Source: Agroathelia rolfsii (lineage: Eukaryota > Basidiomycota > Agaricomycetes > Amylocorticiales > Amylocorticiaceae). From it: a DNA stretch of 64,000 nucleotides. Shown piece by piece: positions 37,118-49,997 of the stretch. The stretch spans positions 2,976,001-3,040,000 of the forward strand of contig JABRWF010000007.1 in assembly GCA_018343915.1 (NCBI GenBank), read 5' to 3'. The notes below the pieces were generated by a model. It worked only from the letters and a program-made list of their open reading frames with translations. It was not told the origin of the DNA and did not search any database. Both the position numbers and the translations under genes were made by a program. Numbering within the stretch: position 1 is the first letter of the stretch; each line of letters opens with the position of its first letter.

Positions 37118-38002
37118 TTTTTGTGGCCAGACCATGAGTTTAGTGGGTCAGTGTCTCATGATCATCTTTTTTTTCCTTTTCTGTTATCGTCCTCGAGCTG
37201 TCCTGCTGATGATGGGGAAACCAAATTGTGCCATTTTAGATATGCTTATGACTTGCTAGGCCATGCACGTCTAGAGTTTTTTTTTGTTCGTCCACCCAAC
37301 CTCCCTATCTAAGGGAAGGTTAGGCCACGAGGGGCTGCTGCTGCTGTGCTTACAGGGCCCTCTCATCATCCAGCGTCCCGCCGGGCGATCGAGGGAGTGT
37401 CCTGTATCTTCGAGCTGTACGCTTGGGACGTTGGACCCGTTCATCTCCAGCTGTAACCCAAATGCGTCGAATGATGCGCCCCGTGAAAACGCAACGACTC
37501 CATTGTTTATCTTCTATGCGATGTATACCAATTATGTCGCTCGAAGTTTCCTCCTTGATTTATTATCAGCGTACTGTTCCATATATCTAACCGCTGCCAC
37601 CGTCGCTACCATCATCATTATCGCTCATCTATCACACATATACATATATTACAACACCCGCTCTAACTATTATGACTTTTACCATGTATGCCTCCTCACT
37701 TTATCTCTTCCCATTATGCTCCCCCTCCCCCTTTCTCTTCCCCCTTTCCCCATCCCTTTCCTCCCAAAATGCACATATGTATTCAATGTCATATCTGGAT
37801 TTATAGCCATTGTACATACATACGCGATTGATGTTGTAAACATATAGCTGTTCAACAGAGCAACGTTTCAGATGGAAGATCAGATGCATCAGAAGAGTTC
37901 GTACGTGTAACGTTCATTCATTCATTCATTTATTTTTCATACTAGTTCAAAACAGTTGAAACAAAAAGGGTAATTATACGTATTTATATATGAACCAACC
38001 AT
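37118..38002. other. Intergenic, convergent 3' ends
   Basis: 885 bp between the kinase stop and the SUS1 stop. A 187-codon open frame (37284-37847 plus) is pyrimidine-rich and resembles no family, so it is not called as a gene. An ATTC tandem repeat lies near 37915-37930. Confidence 0.6.
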
Positions 38003-38508
38003 TCACTTGCTTAGCTGTGATTGTATCCATTCTTTAACAACCACTTGAAACTCTTTCTGTGTTTCGGGCGGAATGCGGGCTGGATAGGCCAATGTTGTCG
38101 TTAATGTTTTTTTTTGGATGTGGAGGAGCCAAAAGAGAAAGAAGAGACAACGTACCCTGGTCAGACGAGGCGAGATGGTCTAGCAGCGCCTGGAGAGTTG
38201 GTGTTTCCAGCGTCTGGGCGGTCTCTGAACAAGCATCGTCGAAGGAATAAAATCATGCATGGGTTTCTCAGGTCCGAGGAGCGAGCCAACATGGAGAAAC
38301 TGACAGACCTATGCACTCGTGCTTGACATTGTCAATCCAGCCGGCCTCGTTGAGCGCTTGGTATAAATGCTGCTGGAGCCTAGTCATCCGTCGCATGAGT
38401 GAGTATCATTCAAGTATTGAGTCCTGGTTAACATCAATATTACCTGTCTCGTTCCCCAGTCTGGATCAGCCGCGTTTGCAATTCGGCATATAATGTGTCT
38501 TTATCCAT
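38003..38508 (-). CDS. SUS1: SUS1/ENY2, subunit of SAGA deubiquitinase and TREX-2
   Basis: Exons complement(38003..38079, 38156..38224, 38309..38379, 38444..38508); 93 aa. Small all-helical protein that links SAGA-mediated H2B deubiquitination to mRNA export at the nuclear pore. The pattern fits the ENY2 family: LYAELQTRLIQTGERDRLQQ, LNEAGWIDNVKHECI, LQALLDHLA, then IPPETQKEFQVVVKEWIQSQL at the C-terminus. Four exons of 65-77 nt; it is too small and fragmented to show as one open frame. Yeast SUS1 is also intron-containing, which is rare there. All introns GT-AG. Divergent from the Rab escort gene (212 bp between starts). Confidence 0.88.
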
Positions 38509-38720
38509 GAGTGTAGACGGCGTGGTATGCTTGTGCAACTGCTAAAATCTCTGCATATCAGTTCAAGAAGAACAACCTGAGGCGAAATCAATGTCTCTGC
38601 TGTAACGAGGCCAAGCTGAACCAACATCGACCTGCTTCCGACATATTCATCATCCAACTCACTTTCATTGACTCGGGCTCTGGCTACTCAGGCTACTACC
38701 ACCAGTATTACCTACTGTCG
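38509..38720. promoter_or_regulatory. Bidirectional promoter SUS1 / Rab escort protein
   Basis: 212 bp separate two divergent start codons. No core element clearly recognised. Confidence 0.45.
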
Positions 38721-40554
38721 ATGGAGAACGAGTTCGACGTGATCATCCTCGGCACAGGCCTCTCACAGTCCATCGTTGCAGCGTGAGCCAGTCGGTGATG
38801 TTCCCCCACTATATGTCTCAATGAAGATCAACCCGCTTCACCAGCGCGCTCTCCAAGGCCGGCTTCAAGGTCGCCCATCTCGACACAAACACATACTATG
38901 GATCATACAACGCCAGCCTCACCCTCGATGAGCTCTGCCAGTGGGCAGACGACCAGTCGAAAGACGACCGCTCCCCGATCTTCGGTCTGTCTCGCTCGAC
39001 AGGACAGCTGCTACCCCAATCACGACAATACGCACTCTCCCTCTCGCCGTCCGCCATCCCCTCCATCGGTCCACTGATCTCGTCTCTCATCGGCTCGGGC
39101 GTGTCCAAGTACGGTAGCTTCCGCCTGCTCGAGCGCGTCGGCATCTATCGTCACGGACAGATCCATGCCGTGCCCTCAAGCAAAGAGGACGTATTCAAGA
39201 ACAAGGAGTACTCGCTCCTCGAGAAGAGGCGCCTCATGCGGTTCTTGATGTTTGTCGTCGGCGACTTTGAGCAAGCGCCTGAGCTGGCCGGCAAGGAGGA
39301 TACGCCGTTTATCGATTTCCTGACGACGTCGTTTTCGCTAAAGGAGGATATGGCAGAGGTGGTAGCCTATGCGCTGGCGCATTGTGCACGGAGGGATGGT
39401 ATGCGATCCTCTTTACTTGTATATGGATCCCAGCTCACGCACGCACGGGCGGGGGTTTGATATAGATCTCACGCTACCGGCACTGCTACGCACTCGGAAA
39501 TACCTCAAATCTTCAGGTCGATACGGTTCATCCTCCTTCCTGGTTGGTCACTACGGCGGAGCTGGAGAGATATCCCAAGGGTTCTGCCGCGCTGCTGCTG
39601 TCAGCGGTGCTGTGTACATCCTCGGGAGGAAGATCGTATCCGTAACTGAGAACAACACTACGCCGGCCAAGGGCAAGTACACGCTGATTGGAGAAGATTT
39701 ACCAGAGGAGCTCTACTGCGACTTGATTATATCATCTCCCGAGTTGCTGCCCCCCAATCTACTGGCTGAGGCCGGCGTCCCCGCAGAAGGCAGGAGCACT
39801 GGACCAGCCGTTGCGCGATGTATCGCCATTATCGATAAGCCGGTATCATTCACCTCGTCAAATCCGCCCGCGTCAGACGCAGATGAAGCATCGGAGGAAG
39901 ACACTCCCGCCGACGGTGAATCTGAACTGGATACGTTCGTGGTGGTGTTCCCTCCAAATTCTCTTGATGGAGTTGCACGGAGCGCATCCGCTACGGCACT
40001 GGTGACGGGACTGGGAAGCATGTCCGCACCCAAAGGTCGATGTAAGCTCTCCGTCAATAACTTTTTTTTTTTTTTGCGATTGATTTCTCAGTGCTTTTCT
40101 CTTGCCAGGGGTCGTCTACCTATCCATGCCCACGAGCGAAATAGATTGCTCAGCCGAAGACCTGCTTCGACCCTACCTTTCCGCCCTCCTATCCTCGTCC
40201 AATCCATCATCGACAGGACCAATCGCGCCATCATTATTATTCCACATGTTCTACTATGAACGTATCAGCAGCTCAGCGGCGACAGCACCAGAAACTCCCT
40301 CGCCTTCGCTCGTCATCAGCCCCAACATCGTTTCGCCCTCCATCACGGAAGTGGGTGATGATGCAGCCAGGCAGGCAGAGGCCCTCTTCCACGAAGCGAT
40401 CTCGAAGCTCAAGAACATCCCGCGTGTCCTGGCCCGCCATGAGGAGGAGGACGGAGGGTCGTCGGTGTTTGATCTCATCGAGGGCCTGTGGCCGCCACAG
40501 CCGCCGCCGGATGAAGAGGAAGACGGGGGTGGTGGTTCCATGGACGAGTGGTAG
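38721..40554 (+). CDS. MRS6: Rab escort protein (REP/Mrs6, GDI superfamily)
   Basis: Exons 38721..38782, 38845..39398, 39466..40041, 40109..40554; 545 aa. It presents newly made Rab GTPases to geranylgeranyl transferase II and delivers them to membranes. GDI-superfamily conserved regions: FDVIILGTGLSQSIVAAALS, KVAHLDTNTYYGS, SKYGSFRLLERV, and FLVGHYGGAGEISQGFCRAAAVSGAVYIL. Length and the acidic insert (SDADEASEEDTPADGESELD, about 370-390) fit REP rather than GDI (about 450 aa). The Pro/Glu/Asp-rich C-terminal tail is unusual. All introns GT-AG. Confidence 0.92.
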
Positions 40555-41081
40555 TGAATCTGTACAAATACCCTATATATTATATGCATAATGCACGTCC
40601 CATTATTATACTAGTATTGGTATCATAATCATGAGTCCCTAAAAGTGCTGAGTGGGCCAGTCAAATGCTCAGGCGCTAACAAAAGGACGCTCCTTTTTTT
40701 GGGACGGTTGCTAAGCGGGTACTCTAAAACTGGAGTTGCGCTGCAGGAGTCAAAATTATCGTCGCATGACATTTTCTCCGCCGTAAAACTCGAAAAAGTT
40801 GCAGCAGATTTACTATCCACATGTAATATAAGTATGGCATCATTACATATTGGATTCGTAAAAAAAAAAAAAAGAGTATGGGAACAAAATAGGGCGAAGA
40901 GAAATTGGAATAATAAGAATAACAATAACAAATGCAGTCATGAAAAAAAAACTGAACAATCGTATTCCTGATATCTCTATACCGAGCCATATCCGACGAA
41001 CAAGAAAAAAAATCGTACGGAAAAGTACCTTATGCCGGATGAGTGGCATTTGTCACCGAACATAGAGGGGGCCTGGAACCG
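40555..41081. other. Intergenic, convergent 3' ends
   Basis: 527 bp between the Rab escort protein stop and the orphan 3' part of the split P-loop gene. A-runs at about 40860-40873 and 40943-40952. No coding content recognised. Confidence 0.6.
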
Positions 41082-41561
41082 TCAGAGTTCTTCTGCAGCG
41101 GGGTCCGTCTTCGTTTCAGACACTTCAGAAATAGATCTTCCAGAGGCATCCAAAAGGCTTGTCCAAGACTCCTCTTCTTCCTCCTTTATCGGACCCCAGA
41201 CGTGATGGTCAAGACCTGAGAACCAGAAGTCGTACGCAGTATAATGCGACTGTCTGGTTCCTCTTTTCGAAGAAGCCTGGCAAGAAAGGTTGACTACGGT
41301 TGACCAAGTGGAAGCTAGCGCGACGACGATTCGAATAATTGGTATGCATCCTACGGAGTAGTCTTTGTCATCCGTAGAAAATAAACCTAGTTTGTAGGGA
41401 TCCATGGCATCGAATAGGCAGGGATCGGGTTTTGAGCCATATTTTATGTTGTTGTGAATCTGGAAAAGTATAAACGTCACGTTATCGCATCCTAGAGCCG
41501 AATCGTAGTACGTGATTGGAATGACAAGATTTATTGCCGGATGATTCGGTGGACACTCAAC

Positions 41562-41566
41562 CCCAG
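41562..41566. repeat. Target-site duplication of element A, left copy (CCCAG)
   Basis: CCCAG directly before the TG of the left LTR; the matching copy is at 58774-58778. Confidence 0.95.
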
Positions 41567-41970
41567 TGTTATAAGTTGGACATTTTTTGCCTTTTCCTTA
41601 CAGACATGTACATATTTTTATTGTATTTTTACGATTTTTATTGACTGAGATATGGACAAAATACCTTGCAGGCGACATCTTGATGTGCGTGTGACTGGCT
41701 GTGTTAGCCCCACGTGACAGGAGTGCTCGTGACAAGAGTATATTAGGAAGGCGGAGTCTAGATCATTCCTTTTCACCAAAAGGTCTAGACTCAGGAACCA
41801 GGGTCGTTCCGATCACTGTGCGATTACTAAGGAGTACTAGACTCATCACTCCAATCGGTTGCTCATCGGACTTAGGTACAAAGCACTGCCCCTGCATTTT
41901 ACATGTTCCTGCTTACGAACCCCGGCTGCGCACAGACCATCAAGGCTGCGCACGGGCCCTTTCATTTATG

Positions 41971-41978
41971 TATAAATA
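41971..41978 (+). promoter_or_regulatory. TATA box of element A
   Basis: TATAAATA, 35 nt from its first base to the predicted transcript start at 42006. The same box and the same spacing occur in the unrelated-length LTR of element C. Confidence 0.7.
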
Positions 41979-42005
41979 CAAGCATGTAACCCTTACCTGA
42001 ACCTT

Positions 42006-42016
42006 AGCTTCGACCT
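42006..42016 (+). promoter_or_regulatory. Predicted transcript start and self-primer, element A
   Basis: AGCTTCGACCT. Its complement AGGTC(A/G)AAGCT sits 3 bp past the LTR. The right LTR copy reads AGCTTTGACCT (58258-58268) and pairs perfectly over 11 nt. Confidence 0.6.
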
Positions 42017-42521
42017 TTTCGCCTTCAGGCTTATTCCAGTCCTAGCCCACTCCTCTCTTTACTCTCCCCTCTTATTAAGTATAAGGCCTTAAGGGGCATC
42101 TTAGTAAGCGTATTCGTAAGCCTTGATATAAGAAGGCATAAGATCATAGAAGTCCTCAATAAACAAGGAGGCATTGCGCGTGAACCCAAAGCCCTATTCA
42201 TTTAGGCCAAGGCAGTAAAAAGTCCTTGCGGAGATTTGTTGACCACGGTGGGCTAAGCCGCCTATCTCAAGTAAGAAATATTCAAGCAAACTATTTGACG
42301 CAAAGCGAGTACACGGGAAGACATCACGTCTAGAGTACCGAACACAAGCCTAGCAAAGTAGTCGCTAGGGTATACTATTACAAAAAGTAGCAACGGGAGC
42401 ACGTGGGTCTCCGATAAACAACCAGCCCAGAAATACACATAAAACCCGGCGTTACTGCCCGCCTGCATACCTTACAAGCAGGTTGTGTTTGTTGGTTAAG
42501 TCAAGTGCGTAAGCCTTGACA

Positions 42522-42940
42522 TTAGGTCAAAGCTATACCTAAAACCACTGTTGAGCCTCGCTCCAGTGTGCAGATTGATTCTCTGCCAAATAGCACAAGC
42601 AAAGAAATATTTTTTACATACGTTTCATCTGTCAAATTTGTTTTGGGCTTGAACTGTTTGCGGAAGCAATTAGCTGAGATCTAATACTCAGTTTTAACCC
42701 GTTAAGATTTTGGCTTGAGAGTACCTATACGTTCCAGGGAAATCTTGTGTCGTTACCCGAAGGCGCTACCGCAGGGTTAGCCTGCTGCTTCTAGGGACAC
42801 CTTTTAGGTGTAAAACTGCCTGCCCAATCCAAATCCTTTTGTTTCCTTTTATTACGTTACCAGAGGTACTTTGCTTGGTGCCTAAAAAGTTTTGAAGAAG
42901 ACAAAGGAATCCGTGTTGAGCCTTCGCTCCACAAACGTTT
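42522..42940 (+). other. Element A untranslated leader
   Basis: 419 bp between the LTR and the gag start; contains the primer-binding site and presumably packaging signals. No coding content. Confidence 0.7.
42524..42534 (+). other. Primer-binding site of element A (self-priming type)
   Basis: AGGTCAAAGCT directly after the 5' LTR. It does not start TGG as tRNA-primed sites do, but is complementary to the predicted first 11 nt of the element RNA. Confidence 0.6.
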
Positions 42941-43081
42941 ATGAGCAGACCTTCCAAGGGTAAAGCTCCCGCACAGCCATCCGCCAAATCCTCTGCTCGC
43001 CCCTCCGTATCCGCCCCTGCTCCTCAACCCACATTCTCGCAACCTCCCAAGATTCCAACTCCGCCTAAGGTTCCCTCACCG

Positions 43082-43957
43082 TGTCAAGAGCTGCCTTCGC
43101 AGCTAGCTCGGGCGGTGCGGCGATGCCCCTGGGGCGCTAACTGCTAAGCGGCTCACTGCCAGATGGCAGCCCTGTGGGTTCGTGGAGTCGTCTCTTCGAT
43201 ATCTCAGGGCTTGCGGCGATACGGGTGACGCGGCGAGCAGGCACGGCGTACGGCAAGTTGAGTGGGAGGTCCGGCGAGATCAGGCGTAGAGCAGAAGAGG
43301 TCAAGCCAGAGAGAGATAACTAGACGAGATGCTCGAGGACGCTCGAGTCCACAGGTTGACCGCTGACGATGCAGCGGGTGTAGGGCTTGTTTAGGGCCAA
43401 ACACACTTAATTTTCCGACTACTGTATCTACTACATCAAGTACAGTACTATATACTAAGTACAGTAGTCGAGAAAATGATAAATAAAGAAATAGGTGAAA
43501 GACAATAGAAACAATAAGGAATAGCGCGCGCCGCGCGCTCTGGTAGTCGTGCCATGCTGTGCACAAAGGCGGAGGTGCGTTCCTTCGGAACCATCGGCGG
43601 TCTGATCGTCGATCAGAGCGCGATCATGGTGGGGAACCAAGCGCGATCTTCCCAGATAGGAAGGATCCGCTGGTGGGGACACATGGCGACTCGGGGATTG
43701 TCTCCGAGAAGTCCAGTCGGCATGTGGAACGCTCTGATGGACAGAAGCGCATCGATGATGGGAAGGAAGCGCGAAGGGCGGCCTTGCACATGGCTCTGGG
43801 GAAACGTCGGCGGACACATCGGAAACGCTTCCGATGCACGGGGTACGCGGCGACTCAGAAGGGAGGGCGTCGCCGGTGGTTCCGTCGTAGTTGTTCGCGA
43901 ATGTCGATGTGCGCGATCGGGACGTTCGGCGGCCGGGTGCGTTGGCGGGTCGTGACA
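43082..43957 (-). mobile_element. Solo LTR of family B (876 bp) inside element A gag
   Basis: Bounded by TG...CA and flanked by CACCG on both sides (43077-43081 and 43958-43962). On the minus strand it begins TGTCACGACCCGCC and ends AGCTCTTGACA. A second copy of exactly the same length lies at 57359-58234 in the opposite orientation. No coding capacity of its own. No internal region of family B is present in the window. Confidence 0.9.
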
Positions 43958-45316
43958 CACCGCCAAAGTCTGCTTCACCTGAAGAATCAGAAGAAGAGGA
44001 AGACGACGAAGAAGAAGTAGAAGAAGAGCTTTACCCCTCTCCCTCTGATTACCGAGAACCCGAACCCGCACCTGAACCCATCGCATCCCGTACCCGTTCA
44101 CGTGTCCCTACTCCTGTTGTAACCCCTAAAATCCGCACACCAATCCCTACTCCCCGCACCCGTACACCCGCTGTTACTCGCCCTCCCTCTCCTACTATGT
44201 CTTCAGGCTTCGAACAGTTCATGGGCCAAATGCTGGAAATGCAATGGCAAACAACGGAAATGATGCGTCATATGACGGAAACGCAGAGAAAACTGGTGGA
44301 AATTGCTGACCGACCAGCACCTGTACCTGCTCCTGTACCAACGCCGGCACCTCAGGTGGTTACAGTAGCCTCAACTAAGGAAAGAGGCAAGGAGCCTTCG
44401 AAGTTCACGGGTGACCGTGAAAAGTACAAGGACTTCATCCTGGGTTTCGAAAATTACCTAGGATTGAACCCCTCTTTGTATAGTATGGACCGGGATAAGG
44501 GGCGATTGCTGATCTCGCTGCTGGAAGGAGGTCCAAGAAGGTGGTTGGAGAAATGGTCCGACATGATCAAACAAGAGGAGGAAGGAGAGGTTAAACCCAA
44601 AACCCCTTTCGTCTTCCAAGACTTCTACAAGGCGTTCCGAGGCCTTTACGGATCATGGGATTACAAGAGGTCCGCGCTGGACAAAATAAAGGGCCTTAAA
44701 CAAGGCTCTCGTAGTACACAAGACTACATCACGGACTTTTGGTCCACAGCGCAACAGACCGACTTGTCTGAGGAGGATTGGCGTGTAAGGTTCTTGGATG
44801 GCTTAAACCCCAAGATCCGGAATGTGCTTGGCGGTTGGGATCAAACCAACCTGGAAACGGTACAGAAGGCCATGGATGCAGCTCTGCATGCCGAACAAGG
44901 ACTACGTTCTGCAGGACTATGGCAGGACACATGGAGGCCTCAGGTCCCTGTAGCTGGCTCAGTTACAAACCCGATCACGATTAACGCAGTACAAGTTGCT
45001 ATGCCTTCGACCAGTCAACCCTCTTTTCAGGGAAGACCATTGTTCCCGCCTAGGGATTGGTCAAAGGCTCAGTGCTTCCATTGCGGCCAACTGGGTCACC
45101 CAAAGCGCCGTTGCCCCCTCCTTGGGTATAAGCCTCGCCCGTCTGCCCCTACTGGACAAGCATCCATTTCTGCCTCGGTCCAGCCAGCAGTGTTACCTGC
45201 TGCCCCCTCTGCTCCGCCTCCTCCTCCAACAAGCCCACCCGCGTATACGGTCCCTGACCATGTGATGCAAATCATGGAGGAACAAGCGGCCGCCATCGCT
45301 GCGCTTAAAGATCAGA

Positions 45317-45323
45317 TGGGTTT
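45317..45323 (+). promoter_or_regulatory. Candidate -1 ribosomal frameshift heptamer, element A
   Basis: GGGTTTT, positioned in the gag frame as G GGT TTT, just before TCT TGA. A -1 slip here enters the pol frame directly and reads on without a stop into protease. Element C has the same heptamer at the same place. Confidence 0.65.
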
Positions 45324-45772
45324 TTCTTGAGGTCAGCTGAAAGGGCTATTCAGACTGACCAATACGTTCAAAATCGTTTTTCTTCTCTCTCTTCCTGTAA
45401 TAATATTTCCATTTCTTCCTCATCTTACTTCTCCCTTGCAGGTGCAAATAGACAGCACCTCAAGGTTCCCATTATGTTCCATGGACCTTTTAGAAACTTT
45501 TCTACTTTTGCTATGATTGATTCTGGTGCTTCCTCTTCCTTTGTAAACTATCGATACGTAGAAAAACACAAAATCCCCACAAAAAAATTACCTCGAGCTA
45601 TCCCGTTGTATAATATAGATAACTCCGCAAACCAGATAGGGAAAATCGAATCTATTGCAATTCTTGACACTACGATCGGATCCGAAAGAAAATATTTGCC
45701 CCTCTGTGTTGTCGATATTGGCCAGGAAGATGTTATTCTTGGAATCGACTGGCTGCGCCTCGAGAACCCCGT

Positions 45773-46624
45773 TGTCAAGGGTACACTCCTTGACTATGTG
45801 ACGTTGGGCGTGGGGAGCCTACTAGTGCGCACAATCAAACAATATACTCTTAACACTAAAATTAAAGTACCTGAGGAAGAGCTTTCCCACAGATACCGAA
45901 ACCCTTTATTCTATTGAAGGGACGGCCGGGTACTCGGTTATCTCTTACTCAATCGATGCTCTTATTTAATGTTCACACGTGCACACTTACGAGGGGATTT
46001 ACACCACCTCCTAGTCAAGGATAGAAAAAGGAGAGAAGGGGGGGAAGGGCTAGGACGTATGGCCTAGGCCTAAGGAATTTACCCTGAAGGCGAAGTTTTT
46101 ATTAGTAATCAATCTATGGAATACAAACTCTTACTTGCCTGAAGGCAAAGAGGTCGAAGCTGGGCTCTTCAGGACAAGTTACATGCACTATTTATACTAA
46201 TATGAAATGGCCCATGCGCAGCATGGGTGGTCTGTGCGGAGGGGAATAGAAGCATAGAATGTGGCAATGCAGGGAAAGAACTTTTACCCTAACTCCACCG
46301 GGCATCCGTATGGAGATCCGTTTCCGGACCGATACCGGTAATCGTTAGGAATTGTTCAGGGAAGGAAGGCTGTGTTCCTAGGCTGTGTATGATGATGAAA
46401 TGGAAGTTCACACAGCCCCGAGATTACTCCTGTGATGTGCGGCTTGGAACACGTGAGGGCCAATCACATGACCACTGCACTGCCCACAGTCCACGCCCTA
46501 AAGGGTAATTTTTATAAGAAAAATAAAGGAAAAGAAAGAAGAAAATGCGATAACTAATTAAATACAAGTCCAAATAATACAAGAAAATAACCGAAAAATC
46601 GGCGAAAATTCCCTACTCATGACA
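45773..46624 (-). mobile_element. Solo LTR of family C (852 bp) inside element A protease
   Basis: Starts TGTCAAGGGTACACTCC and ends CTCATGACA on the plus strand. Flanked by CCCGT at 45768-45772 and 46625-46629. Same family as the LTRs of element C (849 and 848 bp) but more diverged, and in the same orientation. Retains the AGGTCGAAGCT block. Confidence 0.9.
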
Positions 46625-49137
46625 CCCGTGATAGATTGGAAATCGGCAGAAATTACCTTCCTACCCAAAAAAGAAATTGTACAGGGAACCACTACCATGC
46701 CACCCGGATACAAAGACTTTGCTGATGTATTCTCTGAGGAGGAAGCAAGTAGACTACCTAGCCACAAATCATCTGACCACAAAATTGAGTTGCTTGATGA
46801 AACAAAGCTCAGACGAGGGCGTGTATATCCCCTCAGTAGCAACGAAACTGATGCACTTAATGAGTGGATAGATGATAACCTGGCCAAGGGGTATATTCGC
46901 AAATCCGAAAGTGAATTTGCCGCTCCAATGTTCTTTGTGCCCAAGAAAAATGGGAAGCTCCGCCCGGTCCAGGATTATTGAGCCCTTAACGAGCAAACCG
47001 TCAAAAATGCATACCCGCTTCCCCTAATCTCGGAAATTGTCGAACACATGACCAGATTCCGCTGGTTTACCAAAATTGACCTACGAGCGGGTTTCAACAA
47101 TATCCGCATCAGGGAAGGGGACGAGCGTAAGGCAGCCTTTATCACGTCACGGGGGCTCTTTGAACCCCTGGTCATGCCCTTTGGTCTATGCAATGCACCC
47201 TCCTCCATGCAGGCTCTAATGGACGACATCCTCCTTCGCCTAGTCCAACTAGGGTTTGTCAGGGTCTATATTGACGACATCATCATTGGAGCTGAGACCA
47301 AGGAAAAGCTACGAGAGGTGACACACGAAGTCCTTTCCATCCTACGAGAACATAACCTGTACGGTAACCTAGACAAGTTCGAGGTCGAAAAACCAGAAGT
47401 CAATATCTTGGGTTTCATTGTTTCTCACCGCCAGGTTCGCATGGATCCCGAGAAGGTCAAACCTATCCTTGATTGGCCAACTCCTAAGAATGTCAAGGAG
47501 GTACGCAAATTCCGAGGATTGGCCAACTATTACCGACGATTCATCCGAGACTTTGGAAAGATCTGCAAGCCCCTGGATCGTCTCACGGGCAAGGTCGATT
47601 GGACCTGGGGTCCAGAAGAGCAGGAAAGTTTTGATAATCTCAAGAAGGCCTTCAGCACTGCTCCTGTTCTACGCTCCTACGATCAAAGGGTCCCGACTCG
47701 AGTTGAAACAGACGCCTCTTCCTATGCCACCGGCGCAGTTCTTAGTCAAAAGGATGAATCTGGTGCCTGGCATCCCATCGCCTTTCTATCTCAATCCATG
47801 AATGATGCCGAAAGGAACTATGACATCTGGGATAAAGAGATGTTAGGGGTTATCCGCGCTCTGGATCATTGGCGTCACCTGCTCCAAGGACTTCCTGAAC
47901 CATTCGAAATCTGGATGGACCACAAAAACCTGGAGTACTGGACCACAGCTCGTAACCTTACCCGTCGACAGGCTCGCTGGTCCCTTTTCTTGGCAGACTT
48001 CAACTTCCGGATTCATTACCAGAAAGGAGCTGAAAATGGCAAAGCAGATGCGTTATCGCGGCGACCGGACCTTCAAGTATCAGATGCCGAGGATAACCAT
48101 GATGTAGTCTTGCTTGACCCAAAGCTATTTCGAATAAATGCTGCCCGACGAGGTCATGTTCTGATGGAAGGAGAATCCAAGCTGCTCAAGAAAATCCGGA
48201 ATGCTTCTCCTGAAGCAGAGGTTGCAGAGGCGTTACGACTAGTCAAAGACTTAGGACCTGTGAAGCTCCAAAAGGGTTTAGAAGAGTGGAATCAAGAAAA
48301 TGGGGTCATCCTACGACAAGGAAGGGTTTATGTACCAGCAGACAAGGAAATCCGAACACAGATCATTTCTATGTACCATGATAGTCTGCTGAGTGGTCAC
48401 CCCGGCCAGCATAAAACCCTCGAATTAGTCTCATGCAATTACTGGTGGCCTGGCATGACAAAGGCAGTAAACGAATACGTAGAAACCTGCCAAATCTGCA
48501 TTCAGAACAAATCCTCCCGTTTACCGGCTTTTGGTCCCCTTGAACCCCTCCCCACGCCCACACGCCCCTGGGATCACATTACCATGGACATGATTGTCAA
48601 GCTTCCGGATTCACAGGGTTATGATAGCATTCTGGTCGTAGTAGATAGGTTTTCCAAAATGACCCATGTTATCCCCACCACGGAGAAGATCAATGCCATC
48701 GGAACAGCTGAACTTCTATGGTCACATGTTTTCAAGCTTCACGGATTGCCATCCAGGATTACTTCCGATAGGGGACCTCAATTCGCAAGTAAAGTGATGC
48801 GAGAAGTACACAAGCATATGGGAATCATCACAGCCATGTCTACCGCCTATCACCCGCAAACGGATGGACAATCTGAGCGTGTCAACCAAGAACTCGAAGC
48901 ATACTTGAGGTTCTTTGTATCACACCGACAGGATGATTGGGCAAGACTACTTCCCTCTGCCGAGTTCGCTCTGAATAACCGACAACATTCCGCTACCAAA
49001 ATGTCACCATTCAGAATGAACTATGGGTTTGACCCTCGTATGGATTTCTCCCTTACGGGTATCTTCGAAACACCAGCCATAGAGGACTAGTTACACGTCA
49101 TTGCAGATGCACAATTGGATGCTCAAGCCGCCCTTAA

Positions 49138-49986
49138 TGTCAAGGGTATACTCCTTGACTATGCAACGTTGGGCGTAGAGAGCCTACTAGTGCGTATAAC
49201 CAAACAATACACTCTTAACACTAAATACGGAGTACCTACAAGTAAGTGTTCCCACAGATATTACCACCCTTATCTTATTGAGGGGGCAACCGGGTACTTT
49301 CTTATCTTACTTGTAATCGAGGCTCTTATATTCACACACACGCTTAAGGGGATTTGCACCGCCTTCAAGTAAAGAGAGAGAGAGAAAGAGAATGGAGAGG
49401 GGGGGGGGCTAGGACGTGGGGCCTAGGCCTATGAGTAAATACCCTGAAGGCGAAGATTTGATTTAGTAATCTATTTAGTGAATACAAACTTTTTATTACT
49501 TGCCTGAAGGCAAAGAGGTCAAAGCTGAGCTCTTCAGGACAAGTTACATGCACTATTTATACTACTATGGAAGGGTCCATGCGCAGCTTTGTTGGTCTGT
49601 GCGCAGAGGGAAATAGAAGCATAGACGTGGCAATGCAGGGGAAGATCTTTTAGCCTAACTCCACCGGGCATCCGTGTGGAGATCCGTTTCCGGACCGGTA
49701 CCAGTAACCGTTAGGAATTGATCAGGGAAGGAAGTCTGTGTTCCTAGGCTGTGCGTGGTGGTGAAATAGAAGTATGCGCAGCCCCGAGATTACACCTGTG
49801 ACGTGCGGCTTGGAACATGTGAGGGCCAATCACATGACCACTGCACTGCCCATAGTCCACGCCCTAAAGGGTAATTTTTATAAGAAAATAAAGGAAAAGG
49901 AAAGGAAATACAATAACTAATTAAATACTAGTCCAAATAATACAAGAAGATAACCAAAAATTCGGCAAAAATTCCATCTCATGACA
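49138..49986 (-). repeat. Element C 3' LTR (849 bp)
   Basis: TGTCAAGGGTATACTCC to CTCATGACA on the plus strand. Contains AGGTCAAAGCT at 49516-49526, where the other LTR has AGGTCGAAGCT, a CpG transition. Confidence 0.95.
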
Positions 49987-49997
49987 TTACCCCCTTC

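Larger units (their letters stand above)
41567..42521 (+). repeat. Element A 5' LTR (955 bp)
   Basis: Begins TGTTATAAG and ends CCTTGACA. Contains TATAAATA at 41971-41978 and, 35 nt after the box begins, AGCTTCGACCT at 42006-42016, the predicted RNA start. Differs from the right LTR at about 16 sites, all transitions. Confidence 0.95.
42941..45330 (+). pseudogene. Element A gag, split by a solo LTR
   Basis: Starts MSRPSKGKAP at 42941. The frame stops at the insertion (43082-43957) and resumes in frame at 43963 after the CACCG duplication. The N-terminus is Pro/Ser-rich, then a highly acidic block, then a helical capsid region (KFTGDREKYKDFILGFENY; FYKAFRGLYGSWDYKRSALD) as in Ty3/Tf1 retrotransposon gag, and a CCHC zinc knuckle CFHCGQLGHPKRRC near the end. 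The stop at 45328-45330 directly follows a GGGTTTT heptamer (45317-45323), and pol continues in the -1 frame. Apart from the insertion no lesion is seen. Confidence 0.88.

Noticed and set aside
37284..37847. 187-codon plus-strand open frame after the casein kinase
   Set aside because: Composition follows a pyrimidine-rich 3' flank; no domain recognised.
43082..43957. Family B as a DNA transposon, because the ends TGTCA/TGACA are inverted
   Set aside because: TG...CA ends with 5-bp duplications and no transposase suit a solo LTR better, and element C's LTR has the same end type. No long inverted repeat is present.
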